The notes under the pieces are model-generated. The model was not told where the DNA came from, did not search any database, and was given only the letters and a program-made list of their open reading frames with translations. Source: Gammaproteobacteria bacterium (lineage in GTDB: Bacteria > Pseudomonadota > Gammaproteobacteria > Pseudomonadales > Pseudohongiellaceae). From it: DNA of 64,000 bases. Shown here one piece after another: positions 1 through 7,160 of the stretch (positions within the stretch are counted from its first letter, which is position 1; every line of letters starts with the position of its first letter). A program made the translations under genes and the position numbers. The DNA lies in NCBI GenBank assembly GCA_041395725.1, contig JAWKZW010000001.1, positions 124,001 through 188,000 on the forward strand, in the 5' to 3' direction.

Positions 1-876
1 TAACGCCACGACAAAATCGGCGAACCGCATCATGGCCGAATCGACACGACCACCCAGAAACCCGGCCATACTCCCATAAGCCATACCGAACAGGACAAAA
101 AGTAGTGGGGCACCGATACCGATAAAGAGTGACACGCGGGCCCCGGCCATCAACCTGGCCAGCATATCCCGGCCCAGGTAGTCGGTACCCAGCGGATGCA
201 GATCCAGCAGCACCTGATCGCCAACACCGACAGCGCTGGCGGCATCAATCAGCCCCCGCTGTACGGCTTCTTCCCGGGTTGTGACGCGCAGCAACTGAAC
301 CTCGATGGTTTCGAAGGCATCGGCAACCTGCCCCAGTGGATCCATGGCCACTACCGAGTAGTAGTAGCGGCCCGGGCGCAGATCCAGCCGGTCTTCGAAG
401 TACAGCGTCTCGTTGTCGTAGAACTCGGCCAGTGGAACCCCGAATGCCAGCTCCGGTCCGACCGGAAACAGGTTCCGGTAAACCCGGTGGCCGGTGGCCC
501 CCGGCAGCCCGTCCCAGACCAGTCTCACCACCTGCGTGGTGGCTGGCTGGGCAAGATGCAGACCGCTGACATCAGTGCGCTCAGTCTCTCCGTACCAGGG
601 CTGATAGTCATCAACTATGATCGCCCGGCGGTCGGTGCCAGGTGGCTGACTGATCTGATCCAGATCCTGCACACTCGGATCGACCTGCCATAGCCAGGGA
701 CCTGCCACCGTAAACAACAACAGGGCCACGACAATATACAGCGAGGTCAGCGCCCGGCGATTGGCCTTCAGGCGTATCCAGGCATCCTGCCAGTAGGAAA
801 GTGAGGGTCGGCTGATACCGTGCCTGGCGCCAGTGGATGCCAGCGGGAAAAAATCGGCTGCGGTCAGGTCTGTCAT
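1..876 (-). CDS. oppC: Oligopeptide ABC transporter permease OppC with FN3-like insert (3' part outside window)
   Basis: This is an inner-membrane permease subunit of an oligopeptide importer, partnering OppB. I translated 292 codons; the C-terminal part lies beyond base 1. The N-terminus is cytoplasmic (residues 1-42), TM1 is near 43-63, and the family sequence resumes at 'HPLGTDYLGRDML' (about 228-240), matching the HYFGTDSSGRDLL region of E. coli OppC. About 165 residues separate TM1 from that point, against roughly 30 in E. coli. The insert contains 'VRLVWDGLPG', 'HRVYRN' and 'RYYYSVVAMDPLGQ' (about 116-185), a pattern like a fibronectin type III fold. By OppC topology the insert should be periplasmic, facing the binding protein. 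The ATG at 874-876 overlaps the oppB stop by one base (TAATG), so translation is probably coupled. Confidence 0.9.
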   Translation of the reverse strand, partial: MTDLTAADFFPLASTGARHGISRPSLSYWQDAWIRLKANRRALTSLYIVVALLLFTVAGPWLWQVDPSVQDLDQISQPPGTDRRAIIVDDYQPWYGETERTDVSGLHLAQPATTQVVRLVWDGLPGATGHRVYRNLFPVGPELAFGVPLAEFYDNETLYFEDRLDLRPGRYYYSVVAMDPLGQVADAFETIEVQLLRVTTREEAVQRGLIDAASAVGVGDQVLLDLHPLGTDYLGRDMLARLMAGARVSLFIGIGAPLLFVLFGMAYGSMAGFLGGRVDSAMMRFADFVVAL

Positions 877-1808
877 TATTGCAACCTCACCCGCGGGTCG
901 ATGAGCCCGTACAGCACGTCGACAACGATCACCATGAACACCAGGAACGCACCGTAAAAAACCGTTGTGCCCATAATGACGGTATAGTCCAGCTGCTGGA
1001 CTGCCTCGACAAAAAATCGCCCCAGGCCGGGAATCGCAAAGACCAGCTCCACCACGAAGCCGCCCGTGGTGATCGCCGCAATCGCCGGCCCCAGCACCGT
1101 GACTACCGGCAGGATGGCGTTGCGCAGCTGGTGGCGGCTGAATATCCGGGTGGCCGGCAGGCCCTTGGCCTTGGCGGTGCGCACATAGTCGGAACTGATC
1201 ACTTCCAGCATGGAGGAGCGCATCAGCCGTGTCAGGTAGGCCATGGTGCCCAGCCCCAGCACCAGGGCAGGAACCAGCATGTGCGCGACACTGCCCCAGC
1301 CCGCTACCGGCAACAGAGTCCTGCCGAACAGGCTGTTAAGATTGACCAGCGCCAGCTGACTCAGCGCCGCGATAACGAAGCTGGGTACTGAAATACCCAG
1401 GATAACCAGAAACATGATCACATAGTCCGGCCAGCGGTTCCGGTACAGCGATGTCAGTGCGCCCCAGAGCACACCACCGACCGCCGCGAACACCACCGCC
1501 AGTATCCCCAGTATCGCGGAGATGGGGAAATGCTGACGAATGATGTCATTTACCTCGCGATTCTCCTGAGTAAAGGAAATGCCGAAGTCCCCCCGCAGCA
1601 GATTACCCAGATAAATGGTGTATTGCTTCGTCAAAGGCTGATCGAGGCCATACTTGGCCTCCAGGTTGGCGCGAATGGATTCCGTTACTGCCCGATCGTT
1701 CAACAAGGGGTCGCCAGGCACATTGTGCATGGCGAAGAACGTCGCCGTGGCGATAAACCACACCGTAATGACGCCCTGGGCGAGTCGCTTGAGGATATAC
1801 AACCACAT
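876..1808 (-). CDS. oppB: Oligopeptide ABC transporter permease OppB
   Basis: This is a 310-residue inner-membrane permease of the binding-protein-dependent family (BPD_transp_1), close to the usual OppB length of about 306. It starts 'MWLYILKRLAQGVITVWFIA' (TM1) and carries the family hallmarks 'VPGDPL', 'KYGLDQPL' and 'GDFGIS' early. The cytoplasmic EAA-type coupling loop, which contacts the ATPases, is at 'DYVRTAKAKGLP'. The C-terminus 'DVLYGLIDPRVRLQ' is typical. It sits 106 bp downstream of oppA and overlaps oppC by one base, giving the order oppA-oppB-oppC. The ATPase genes (oppD/F), if present, would be beyond the left window edge. Confidence 0.95.
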   Translation of the reverse strand: MWLYILKRLAQGVITVWFIATATFFAMHNVPGDPLLNDRAVTESIRANLEAKYGLDQPLTKQYTIYLGNLLRGDFGISFTQENREVNDIIRQHFPISAILGILAVVFAAVGGVLWGALTSLYRNRWPDYVIMFLVILGISVPSFVIAALSQLALVNLNSLFGRTLLPVAGWGSVAHMLVPALVLGLGTMAYLTRLMRSSMLEVISSDYVRTAKAKGLPATRIFSRHQLRNAILPVVTVLGPAIAAITTGGFVVELVFAIPGLGRFFVEAVQQLDYTVIMGTTVFYGAFLVFMVIVVDVLYGLIDPRVRLQ

Positions 1809-1914
1809 GAACCGGGATACTCTCTATGAATCCATCAGGAAGCGCTTGAGTAATGCCGCCATACGCTGACCGCCACCAGGGTTTCCCGGGCGTCCGTAAC
1901 GGCAATCGCTACTC

Positions 1915-3615
1915 TTAGTCCACGTCAATATAGGCATAGTTGTAGTCAACCTCCGGGCCGATTGATCGACGCTTGAAGCCTTTCAGGCGCGGATCCACGA
2001 CAAAGGACCATCCCCGCTCATACATGGGAATAATGACGGCATCGTCATAGAGCAGTTGTTGAATTGCGCCGAACGCATCCATTCGCGCCCTGGCATCGAG
2101 GGACGACTGTGCCGTCCGGATCAGGTCATCCATCCTTGGATTGTTATAGCGCCCCCTGTTGTTCAGATTCCAGGAGGCGAACAGGTCACCGAAAGTGAGC
2201 GCGTCATCGTAGTCCGGCCCCCAGCCCGCCAGTACCAGATCGAAATCACCGGAGGTCATCTTCGCCAGCCGTTGTTTGAAAATCTGGGCGTCAATCAGAA
2301 TGTCCAGCCCCAGGTGCTTCTTATACAGAGCCTGGTAGTACTCGGCGGCCACCAGCGCAACCGGCGTATCACCGGTCAACAGCACCAATGGCGGAAACTC
2401 TTCGATACCCAGCTCCTGCCTTGCCATCTCCAGGTGCCGGCGGGCAGCCGCCAGATCCATTCGGTGCTCGGGTGGTGGGTATTCTTTACGGAACGGCCCG
2501 TTTACGCCGCGGATAAATTCCGGGAACAGGCTCGGTGCGGGCAGGTAACTGGCCTCCTTGAGTGCCTTGTAAACCAGCTCCGACGGATCCTGGGCGAGTT
2601 GCAGGGCCTTGCGCAGATGAACATTGTCGGTAAGCCGCCCTTGCCGGTGGTTGAATTCAAGAAAAAAGACCGTGCCCTCCATGAACAGCTGAATCTGCCA
2701 GCGCTGTTCCATGGCACTGGGCAGCATCGGCGCCACCAGGTGTGTATCGACTATCTGACCATCCCTGAACAGATTCAGCTTGGCGTTGACGTCCTGGGTG
2801 ATATAGCCCACGTTAATGGCATCCAGGTGGCCCTTCTGGTCGCTCCAGTAGTAGGGATTTTTCTCCCAGCGCATGGAGGCATTATGCACCCATTCGGTGA
2901 CGACGTACGGCCCGTTGTACAACAGCATGTCAGCATCTGCACCGAAGCGCCCGTTGGTGCTGTTGAAGAAATCCTCCCGGATCGGGTAGTAAGTATTGAA
3001 CGCCGCCAGCTTTTCGAAATAGGGCGTGGGTTGCTCAAACTCGACTTCGAGGGTGAAGTCATCCACTGCTTCTACACCAAGGAAGGACACCGGCAGCTCA
3101 CCGTTATTGATCGCTTCGGCATTCTTGACCGGATAAAGAATGAAGGCATACTCGGCGCCGGTTGCAGGGTCGACTACCCGTCGCCAGGAAAAAACAAAAT
3201 CGTGGGCGGTGACCGGTTTTCCATCGCTCCAGCGGGCATTTTCCCGAAGCCAGAAGGTGGCGCCGTCCTCCCGGATTTCCCAGCGCTCGGCCACACCCGG
3301 TACCAGCTGGCTGGTATCATCGTAGGCGATCAGCCCTTCCATAGTATGGGCAATCACCACGAAGCTGGCGGCGTCGGTAGCCCGGCTGCTGTCAAGTTGC
3401 GGTGGTTCTTCCCGCAGGGCAATCGTTATACTGTTGTTCTCAACATCGACAGCCGAACCGCTGACCGAGCTGCCCGTCGCTCCCGAAATCAGCGACAGCA
3501 GGTAGATAAGAGCGAATAAGCCCAGGGCCGCGTAGACAGCATAGAGCGCCAGTTGTCTGCCGGCACTGCGGGTAAAATTTTGCCCGGCTGGCTGAATTTC
3601 CGGTCTTCCGGTCAT
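1915..3615 (-). CDS. oppA: Oligopeptide-binding protein OppA, apparently membrane-anchored
   Basis: This is a periplasmic solute-binding protein of family 5 (SBP_bac_5) that delivers peptides to OppBC. Recognisable parts are 'ITIALREEPPQLDSSRATDA' after the N-terminus, 'WEIREDGATFWLRENARWSDGKPVTAHDFVFSW'-type core signatures, 'YNGPYVV' and 'ILAGWGPDY'-like C-lobe motifs. The N-terminus is unusual: about 24 charged or polar residues precede a hydrophobic stretch (about 25-46), with no lipobox and no clear signal-peptidase site, so the protein may stay tethered to the inner membrane. I chose the ATG at 3615 because AGGGTGG lies just upstream; an in-frame GTG two codons earlier (3621) is possible. 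It is first in the opp operon, about 130 bp downstream of the MarR gene on the same strand. Confidence 0.92.
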   Translation of the reverse strand: MTGRPEIQPAGQNFTRSAGRQLALYAVYAALGLFALIYLLSLISGATGSSVSGSAVDVENNSITIALREEPPQLDSSRATDAASFVVIAHTMEGLIAYDDTSQLVPGVAERWEIREDGATFWLRENARWSDGKPVTAHDFVFSWRRVVDPATGAEYAFILYPVKNAEAINNGELPVSFLGVEAVDDFTLEVEFEQPTPYFEKLAAFNTYYPIREDFFNSTNGRFGADADMLLYNGPYVVTEWVHNASMRWEKNPYYWSDQKGHLDAINVGYITQDVNAKLNLFRDGQIVDTHLVAPMLPSAMEQRWQIQLFMEGTVFFLEFNHRQGRLTDNVHLRKALQLAQDPSELVYKALKEASYLPAPSLFPEFIRGVNGPFRKEYPPPEHRMDLAAARRHLEMARQELGIEEFPPLVLLTGDTPVALVAAEYYQALYKKHLGLDILIDAQIFKQRLAKMTSGDFDLVLAGWGPDYDDALTFGDLFASWNLNNRGRYNNPRMDDLIRTAQSSLDARARMDAFGAIQQLLYDDAVIIPMYERGWSFVVDPRLKGFKRRSIGPEVDYNYAYIDVD

Positions 3616-3742
3616 GACCACCCTGAAATAAGTAAGGACAGAATGTGCTGGAGCATACCGCAGCCAACAGGCAGAGTCGATACGAAGCGAGACCGCCGTT
3701 CGACTGAATCGACGATACGAATGGGGGGCCGGGTTGCCGGGC

Positions 3743-4264
3743 TCAGGCCGCGTTGGCGGTTACCGCTGCCCCCGGCTTTTCAGTCGGGGATAATCCCTTT
3801 TTTGAGCGCACCCGATCCTCGAATGCACCCTCTCCTTCCATCATGTGCGCCACCCGCTGCAGTGCCGACAGCAGTTGCGACTGCTCCCACTCCGGCAGCT
3901 CTCCCAACCGTTCAGTCAGCAGGGCCTGCATATCGGGCAAAGAGCTTTTGAGAACCTCCTCGCCCAGATCGGTGAGAGTAACGTTCACACGCCGCTTGTC
4001 GGCACTATCCCGCGCTCGCGACACCAGTCCCCGGCCTTCCAGCCGGATCAGGATGTCGGTGACGGTACCCTGGCTCAGGTTAATCCGGTTAGCCAGATCG
4101 CCCGCCGACATGGAGCCCTGCCTGAGGGCATTTAAAAGTGTGGCCTGTGGCCCCGTCAGCCCATGGCTTTGCACAAGCGACCGGGAGTGCAGGTCCATCG
4201 ATCTGGTGATGCGTCTGAGGGAGGCGACAATCTGTTGAGATGTGGAGGACACGCCCTGATCCAT
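3743..4264 (-). CDS. MarR-family transcriptional regulator
   Basis: This is a 173-residue winged-helix DNA-binding protein. Helical dimerisation regions flank a wHTH core with 'AGDLANRINLSQGTVTDILIRLEGRGLVSRARDSADKRR', where the DxRDKR-like wing 'DSADKRRVNVTLTDLGEEVL' is typical of MarR/SlyA proteins. Such proteins usually repress a neighbouring gene or operon and release DNA on binding a small aromatic ligand. Here the candidates are its own gene, the opp operon downstream on the same strand, or the MAPEG gene upstream. The ligand cannot be told from sequence. The Ala-rich C-terminus (about 150-173) looks disordered. Confidence 0.9.
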   Translation of the reverse strand: MDQGVSSTSQQIVASLRRITRSMDLHSRSLVQSHGLTGPQATLLNALRQGSMSAGDLANRINLSQGTVTDILIRLEGRGLVSRARDSADKRRVNVTLTDLGEEVLKSSLPDMQALLTERLGELPEWEQSQLLSALQRVAHMMEGEGAFEDRVRSKKGLSPTEKPGAAVTANAA

Positions 4265-4507
4265 TTGAGTAAACCTCTTAACGTCTAACAGTCGTTCTCG
4301 GATAAAGCTGCGTCAATATCTACGACAGCCGTCATGCAATAGACCACTTTGCTTATTACACTGGAACTACCAGCATGCAGAGGATTCTGAGAGCCCCGCA
4401 GGGGGTCTGATCTCCAGGCAGGGAAAGTGTCTACTGATCCACTTTCGCACACAAGCAACAAATTGTTACTTTGAGAAGAGGTCAGTGCTCTGTAAATTTA
4501 CCGAGCA

Positions 4508-4891
4508 CTAGAGCAGCGAGCGGACAGCCCCCACCAACCCGCCGATCAGCAGGACCAGACTCGGCAACGCTGTCAAGGCGAAGCCAAGACCACGGGACTT
4601 TGGCTCTTTGGTGTAGGCGCGCAGGTAAATGAACCGCCCGATAATCCAGACGAACCCCAGACCTGCCGCGATGCTTGGGCTGCTGAAGAGGCTGAATATC
4701 ACGATCCCGGGAAGGAAGAGCAGCAGACTCTCCTGGGTATTCTGGTGCACGCGGTTATACCTTTCGAACATCGGGTCACCGCTGGTGGCAGGCGCCGGAA
4801 CGTTGTATTTCATCCTTGCCCGCCCCACCAGCATACCGAAGAAAAAATACTGGATCAGTGCCAGAACGATGACGATGTAAACAGCTTCCAT
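4508..4891 (-). CDS. MAPEG family membrane protein
   Basis: This is a 127-residue integral membrane protein with four predicted helices: 3-22, 54-70, 74-92 and 102-124. It shows the MAPEG pattern, with 'GRARMKYNVPAPATSGDPMFERYNRVHQNTQES' between TM1 and TM2, containing the RxxxNxxE-like 'NRVHQNTQE'. MAPEG proteins include microsomal glutathione S-transferases. Bacterial members are mostly of unproven function, with suggested roles in detoxifying hydrophobic electrophiles. The ATG is preceded by AGAGGA at good spacing. It lies upstream of the MarR gene on the same strand with a 243-bp gap, so shared regulation is possible but not shown. Confidence 0.88.
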   Translation of the reverse strand: MEAVYIVIVLALIQYFFFGMLVGRARMKYNVPAPATSGDPMFERYNRVHQNTQESLLLFLPGIVIFSLFSSPSIAAGLGFVWIIGRFIYLRAYTKEPKSRGLGFALTALPSLVLLIGGLVGAVRSLL

Positions 4892-4950
4892 TTTTGTATC
4901 CTCTCAATCGCAGGACTGGCCTGCAGTTAGTAATTTTTGCGGCTGTAATA

Positions 4951-5772
4951 TCAGGGGGCGGCGGACCTTACAGTTTCGCCCGGACTGCTTTTCCGGGTAT
5001 CCAGCTCGACGACCTGCTGCAGATAGGTTGCTGAATCGGTTGTTTCCAGAGGTTTGAACTTAACCGTGGGATGCAGCTCACGCATACGGTTGTTCAGCAG
5101 GCCATGGGCAGAAAATATCAGTGCATCCTGGATAATGTGGTCGGTATCGCAGCCACTGGCCAGGTTCAGCAACCGGTCAAAACCGACGATGAAGTTGTTA
5201 CTGTGGCGCTGACGAATTTCAGTTCCGTACAACAGATCTTCCATGGAAATGCCCGGCTCAGCAGAAATAATGAGAAAGCGGCGGGAAAACACCTCGTAGT
5301 CGCCCGCTGCATATTGTTGCCAGAGTTCGTTGATCTCCTCAGTCGAATAGTTCTCGTCACCGGCCGGCCCCTGGCTGGAGATAAACAACATGCCGCTGAT
5401 GGCTCCCAGCTGCTTGCGGGTATTCTCGGCAATCTTGAAGAAAGTTTCCTGCCGTGCATTGAGTTCCGTGGCTGCAATAGCCTGGGTCTGCTTCTCGGAC
5501 TGCAAATTGGTCCGACGCAGTTCGCGGTTATTCTCGGCCAGCACCGTCTGCTGAATGAACAGGCCGATCACAAGCCACAGAAACGCCAGTGGCGCGAAGG
5601 CGCCTTCCAGAAAAGTGCCCATCTGGTCGATGGGCAGCGCAGCAAAGGACGACCAGCCAACATTTCTGGCAATGTAGATAATGCCCAGCAGAACCCAGAT
5701 GAAGGTTACGGCAAGGCCGAACCAGATCCTTCGGTCCTTGTGCTCCAGCTCTTCCAGTGACGTCAGATCCAC
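4951..5772 (-). CDS. Unknown membrane protein, two TM helices plus coiled-coil/soluble domain
   Basis: I do not recognise this family. The 273-residue product has a short charged N-terminus, TM1 at about 16-35, TM2 at about 57-73 and then a helical, probably coiled-coil segment ('AENNRELRRTNLQSEKQTQA', about 79-98). A cytoplasmic globular region to the C-terminus includes 'FFKIAENTRKQLGAISGMLF' and 'YGTEIRQRHSNNFIVGFDRL'. The GTG start at 5772 is supported by GAGGGG about 7 bases upstream. It is divergent from xseB across a short interval. Two helices followed by a helical linker suggest a sensor or scaffold role, but there is no catalytic motif I can name. Confidence 0.75.
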   Translation of the reverse strand: MDLTSLEELEHKDRRIWFGLAVTFIWVLLGIIYIARNVGWSSFAALPIDQMGTFLEGAFAPLAFLWLVIGLFIQQTVLAENNRELRRTNLQSEKQTQAIAATELNARQETFFKIAENTRKQLGAISGMLFISSQGPAGDENYSTEEINELWQQYAAGDYEVFSRRFLIISAEPGISMEDLLYGTEIRQRHSNNFIVGFDRLLNLASGCDTDHIIQDALIFSAHGLLNNRMRELHPTVKFKPLETTDSATYLQQVVELDTRKSSPGETVRSAAP

Positions 5773-5905
5773 AAGCGCCCCCTCGAGGCAGCATCAAATT
5801 GTGCCCTAGGGTAAAGCCGGCACCAGAGAAGGTCAATTCCGTCGCGGCTATAAGCGCCAATAGGTTACAATTACCCGCTTGACGAAACCGGGGGGAGACC
5901 GCAAC

Positions 5906-6163
5906 GTGGCCGCAAAGAAATCGACCGACAGCCAGGACGCTCAGCAATTCGACTTCGAGACTGCACTGGATCAGCTGGAGGCGCTGGTCAGCGCCATGGA
6001 AGAAGGAGAACTGAGCCTGGAAGAATCGCTGCAGGCATTCGAAAAAGGCGTCAAACTGACCAGAGAATGTCAGACCGCACTGGAAAAAGCCGAGCAGAAA
6101 GTCCAGACCCTGCTGGACGATGCCGGCACCACCGAGCCGCTGGGATTCGACGACGAGGATTAA
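5906..6163 (+). CDS. xseB: Exodeoxyribonuclease VII small subunit
   Basis: This is the small subunit of exonuclease VII, which degrades single-stranded DNA together with XseA. The 85-residue product has the family core 'FDFETALDQLEALVSAMEEG' and 'LSLEESLQAFEKGVKLTREC', and an acidic C-terminus. I place the start at the GTG at 5906, because GGGGGAGA lies about 8 bases upstream and the length fits the family (about 80). An in-frame TTG at 5879 would add nine residues. It is the first gene of xseB-ispA-dxs, a common gammaproteobacterial order, 65 bp ahead of ispA. Confidence 0.93.
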   Translation: MAAKKSTDSQDAQQFDFETALDQLEALVSAMEEGELSLEESLQAFEKGVKLTRECQTALEKAEQKVQTLLDDAGTTEPLGFDDED

Positions 6164-6228
6164 GCGCCTCCCCCCCAACCTGGCATCGCGTCACCATGCC
6201 GGCCGTACTGAGATAAGAATCCACCCAC

Positions 6229-7137
6229 ATGACAAGCCCCCTGACATCCGACACCCTGAAGGAATTCTTCACCCGCTGCCAGCAGCGCGTAGAATCGGGT
6301 CTCGGCAGCCTGTTTGAGTCGAACGGGCTGACGGCGCAATTGCAGGAAGCCATGGCCTACGCCAGCCTCAATGGTGGTAAGCGCGTGCGACCGATGCTGG
6401 TCTACGGTGCTGCCCAGGCCGCAGGTTGCGAACTCGCCCAGGGTGATCTCCCGGCTATTGCCGTCGAACTGGTGCATTGCTATTCGCTGGTTCACGACGA
6501 TCTCCCGGCCATGGACAACGATGATCTGCGCCGCGGCAAACCCACGGTGCACAAAGCCTATAGCGAAGCCACCGCGATCCTGGTGGGCGACGCCCTGCTG
6601 ACGCTGGCCTTCGAGGTCCTTTCACACGAGCGGCCAACAACCCTGTCACCGGCCCAACAGTTACGCATGGTCGGAGTCCTTGCCCGGGCAGCCGGCTACC
6701 ACGGCATGGTTGCCGGACAGGCCGTGGACTTTGAGGCCGCGGGCAAGACGTTGGACATTGAACAGCTAAAGGCCATGCATGCCCTGAAAACCGGTGCCCT
6801 TATTACGGCCAGCGTGGAACTCGGCGCGCTGACCAGCCCGCAACTGGAACCGGAACGAATGGCCTCCCTGCTGACCTTTGCCGGGCGCATCGGGCTGGCC
6901 TTCCAGATCCAGGACGATGTGCTTGATGTGATCAGCGAAACCGCGGTGCTGGGCAAGCCCCAGGGTTCTGACCAGGCCTTGAATAAACCAACCTATACCT
7001 CCCTGTTAGGGCTGGACGAGGCACGTTCACAGGCCATCGGCCTCGCTGATCAGGCCGTGCAGGCGCTGGCAGGGTTTGGGGATGAAGCGGAAATGCTGCG
7101 GCAACTGGCCCGCTACATCGTTGAACGGGTTCATTGA
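6229..7137 (+). CDS. ispA: Farnesyl diphosphate (geranyltranstransferase) synthase
   Basis: This cytoplasmic prenyltransferase condenses IPP with DMAPP and GPP to make farnesyl diphosphate, precursor of ubiquinone and undecaprenyl phosphate. The 302-residue product has the first aspartate-rich motif in 'HDDLPAMDNDDLRRGKPT', the second in 'AFQIQDDVLDV', and 'GGKRVRPML' for diphosphate binding. Length and motifs match the short-chain E. coli IspA type. It lies between xseB and dxs with 23 bp before dxs, so it is almost certainly co-transcribed. Confidence 0.96.
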   Translation: MTSPLTSDTLKEFFTRCQQRVESGLGSLFESNGLTAQLQEAMAYASLNGGKRVRPMLVYGAAQAAGCELAQGDLPAIAVELVHCYSLVHDDLPAMDNDDLRRGKPTVHKAYSEATAILVGDALLTLAFEVLSHERPTTLSPAQQLRMVGVLARAAGYHGMVAGQAVDFEAAGKTLDIEQLKAMHALKTGALITASVELGALTSPQLEPERMASLLTFAGRIGLAFQIQDDVLDVISETAVLGKPQGSDQALNKPTYTSLLGLDEARSQAIGLADQAVQALAGFGDEAEMLRQLARYIVERVH

Positions 7138-7160
7138 TGAGGGTGGCCGGAGCGTAGATA

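Noticed and set aside
2056..3519. A 487-codon open frame antisense to oppA
   Set aside because: It mirrors the reverse strand of a well-conserved binding protein, has no family motif or ribosome site, and arises from the GC-rich third positions of oppA.
4457..4467. Palindrome AACAA-A-TTGTT between the MAPEG and MarR genes
   Set aside because: It is short, about 190 bases from the MarR start, and has no second copy near oppA that would support it as an operator.
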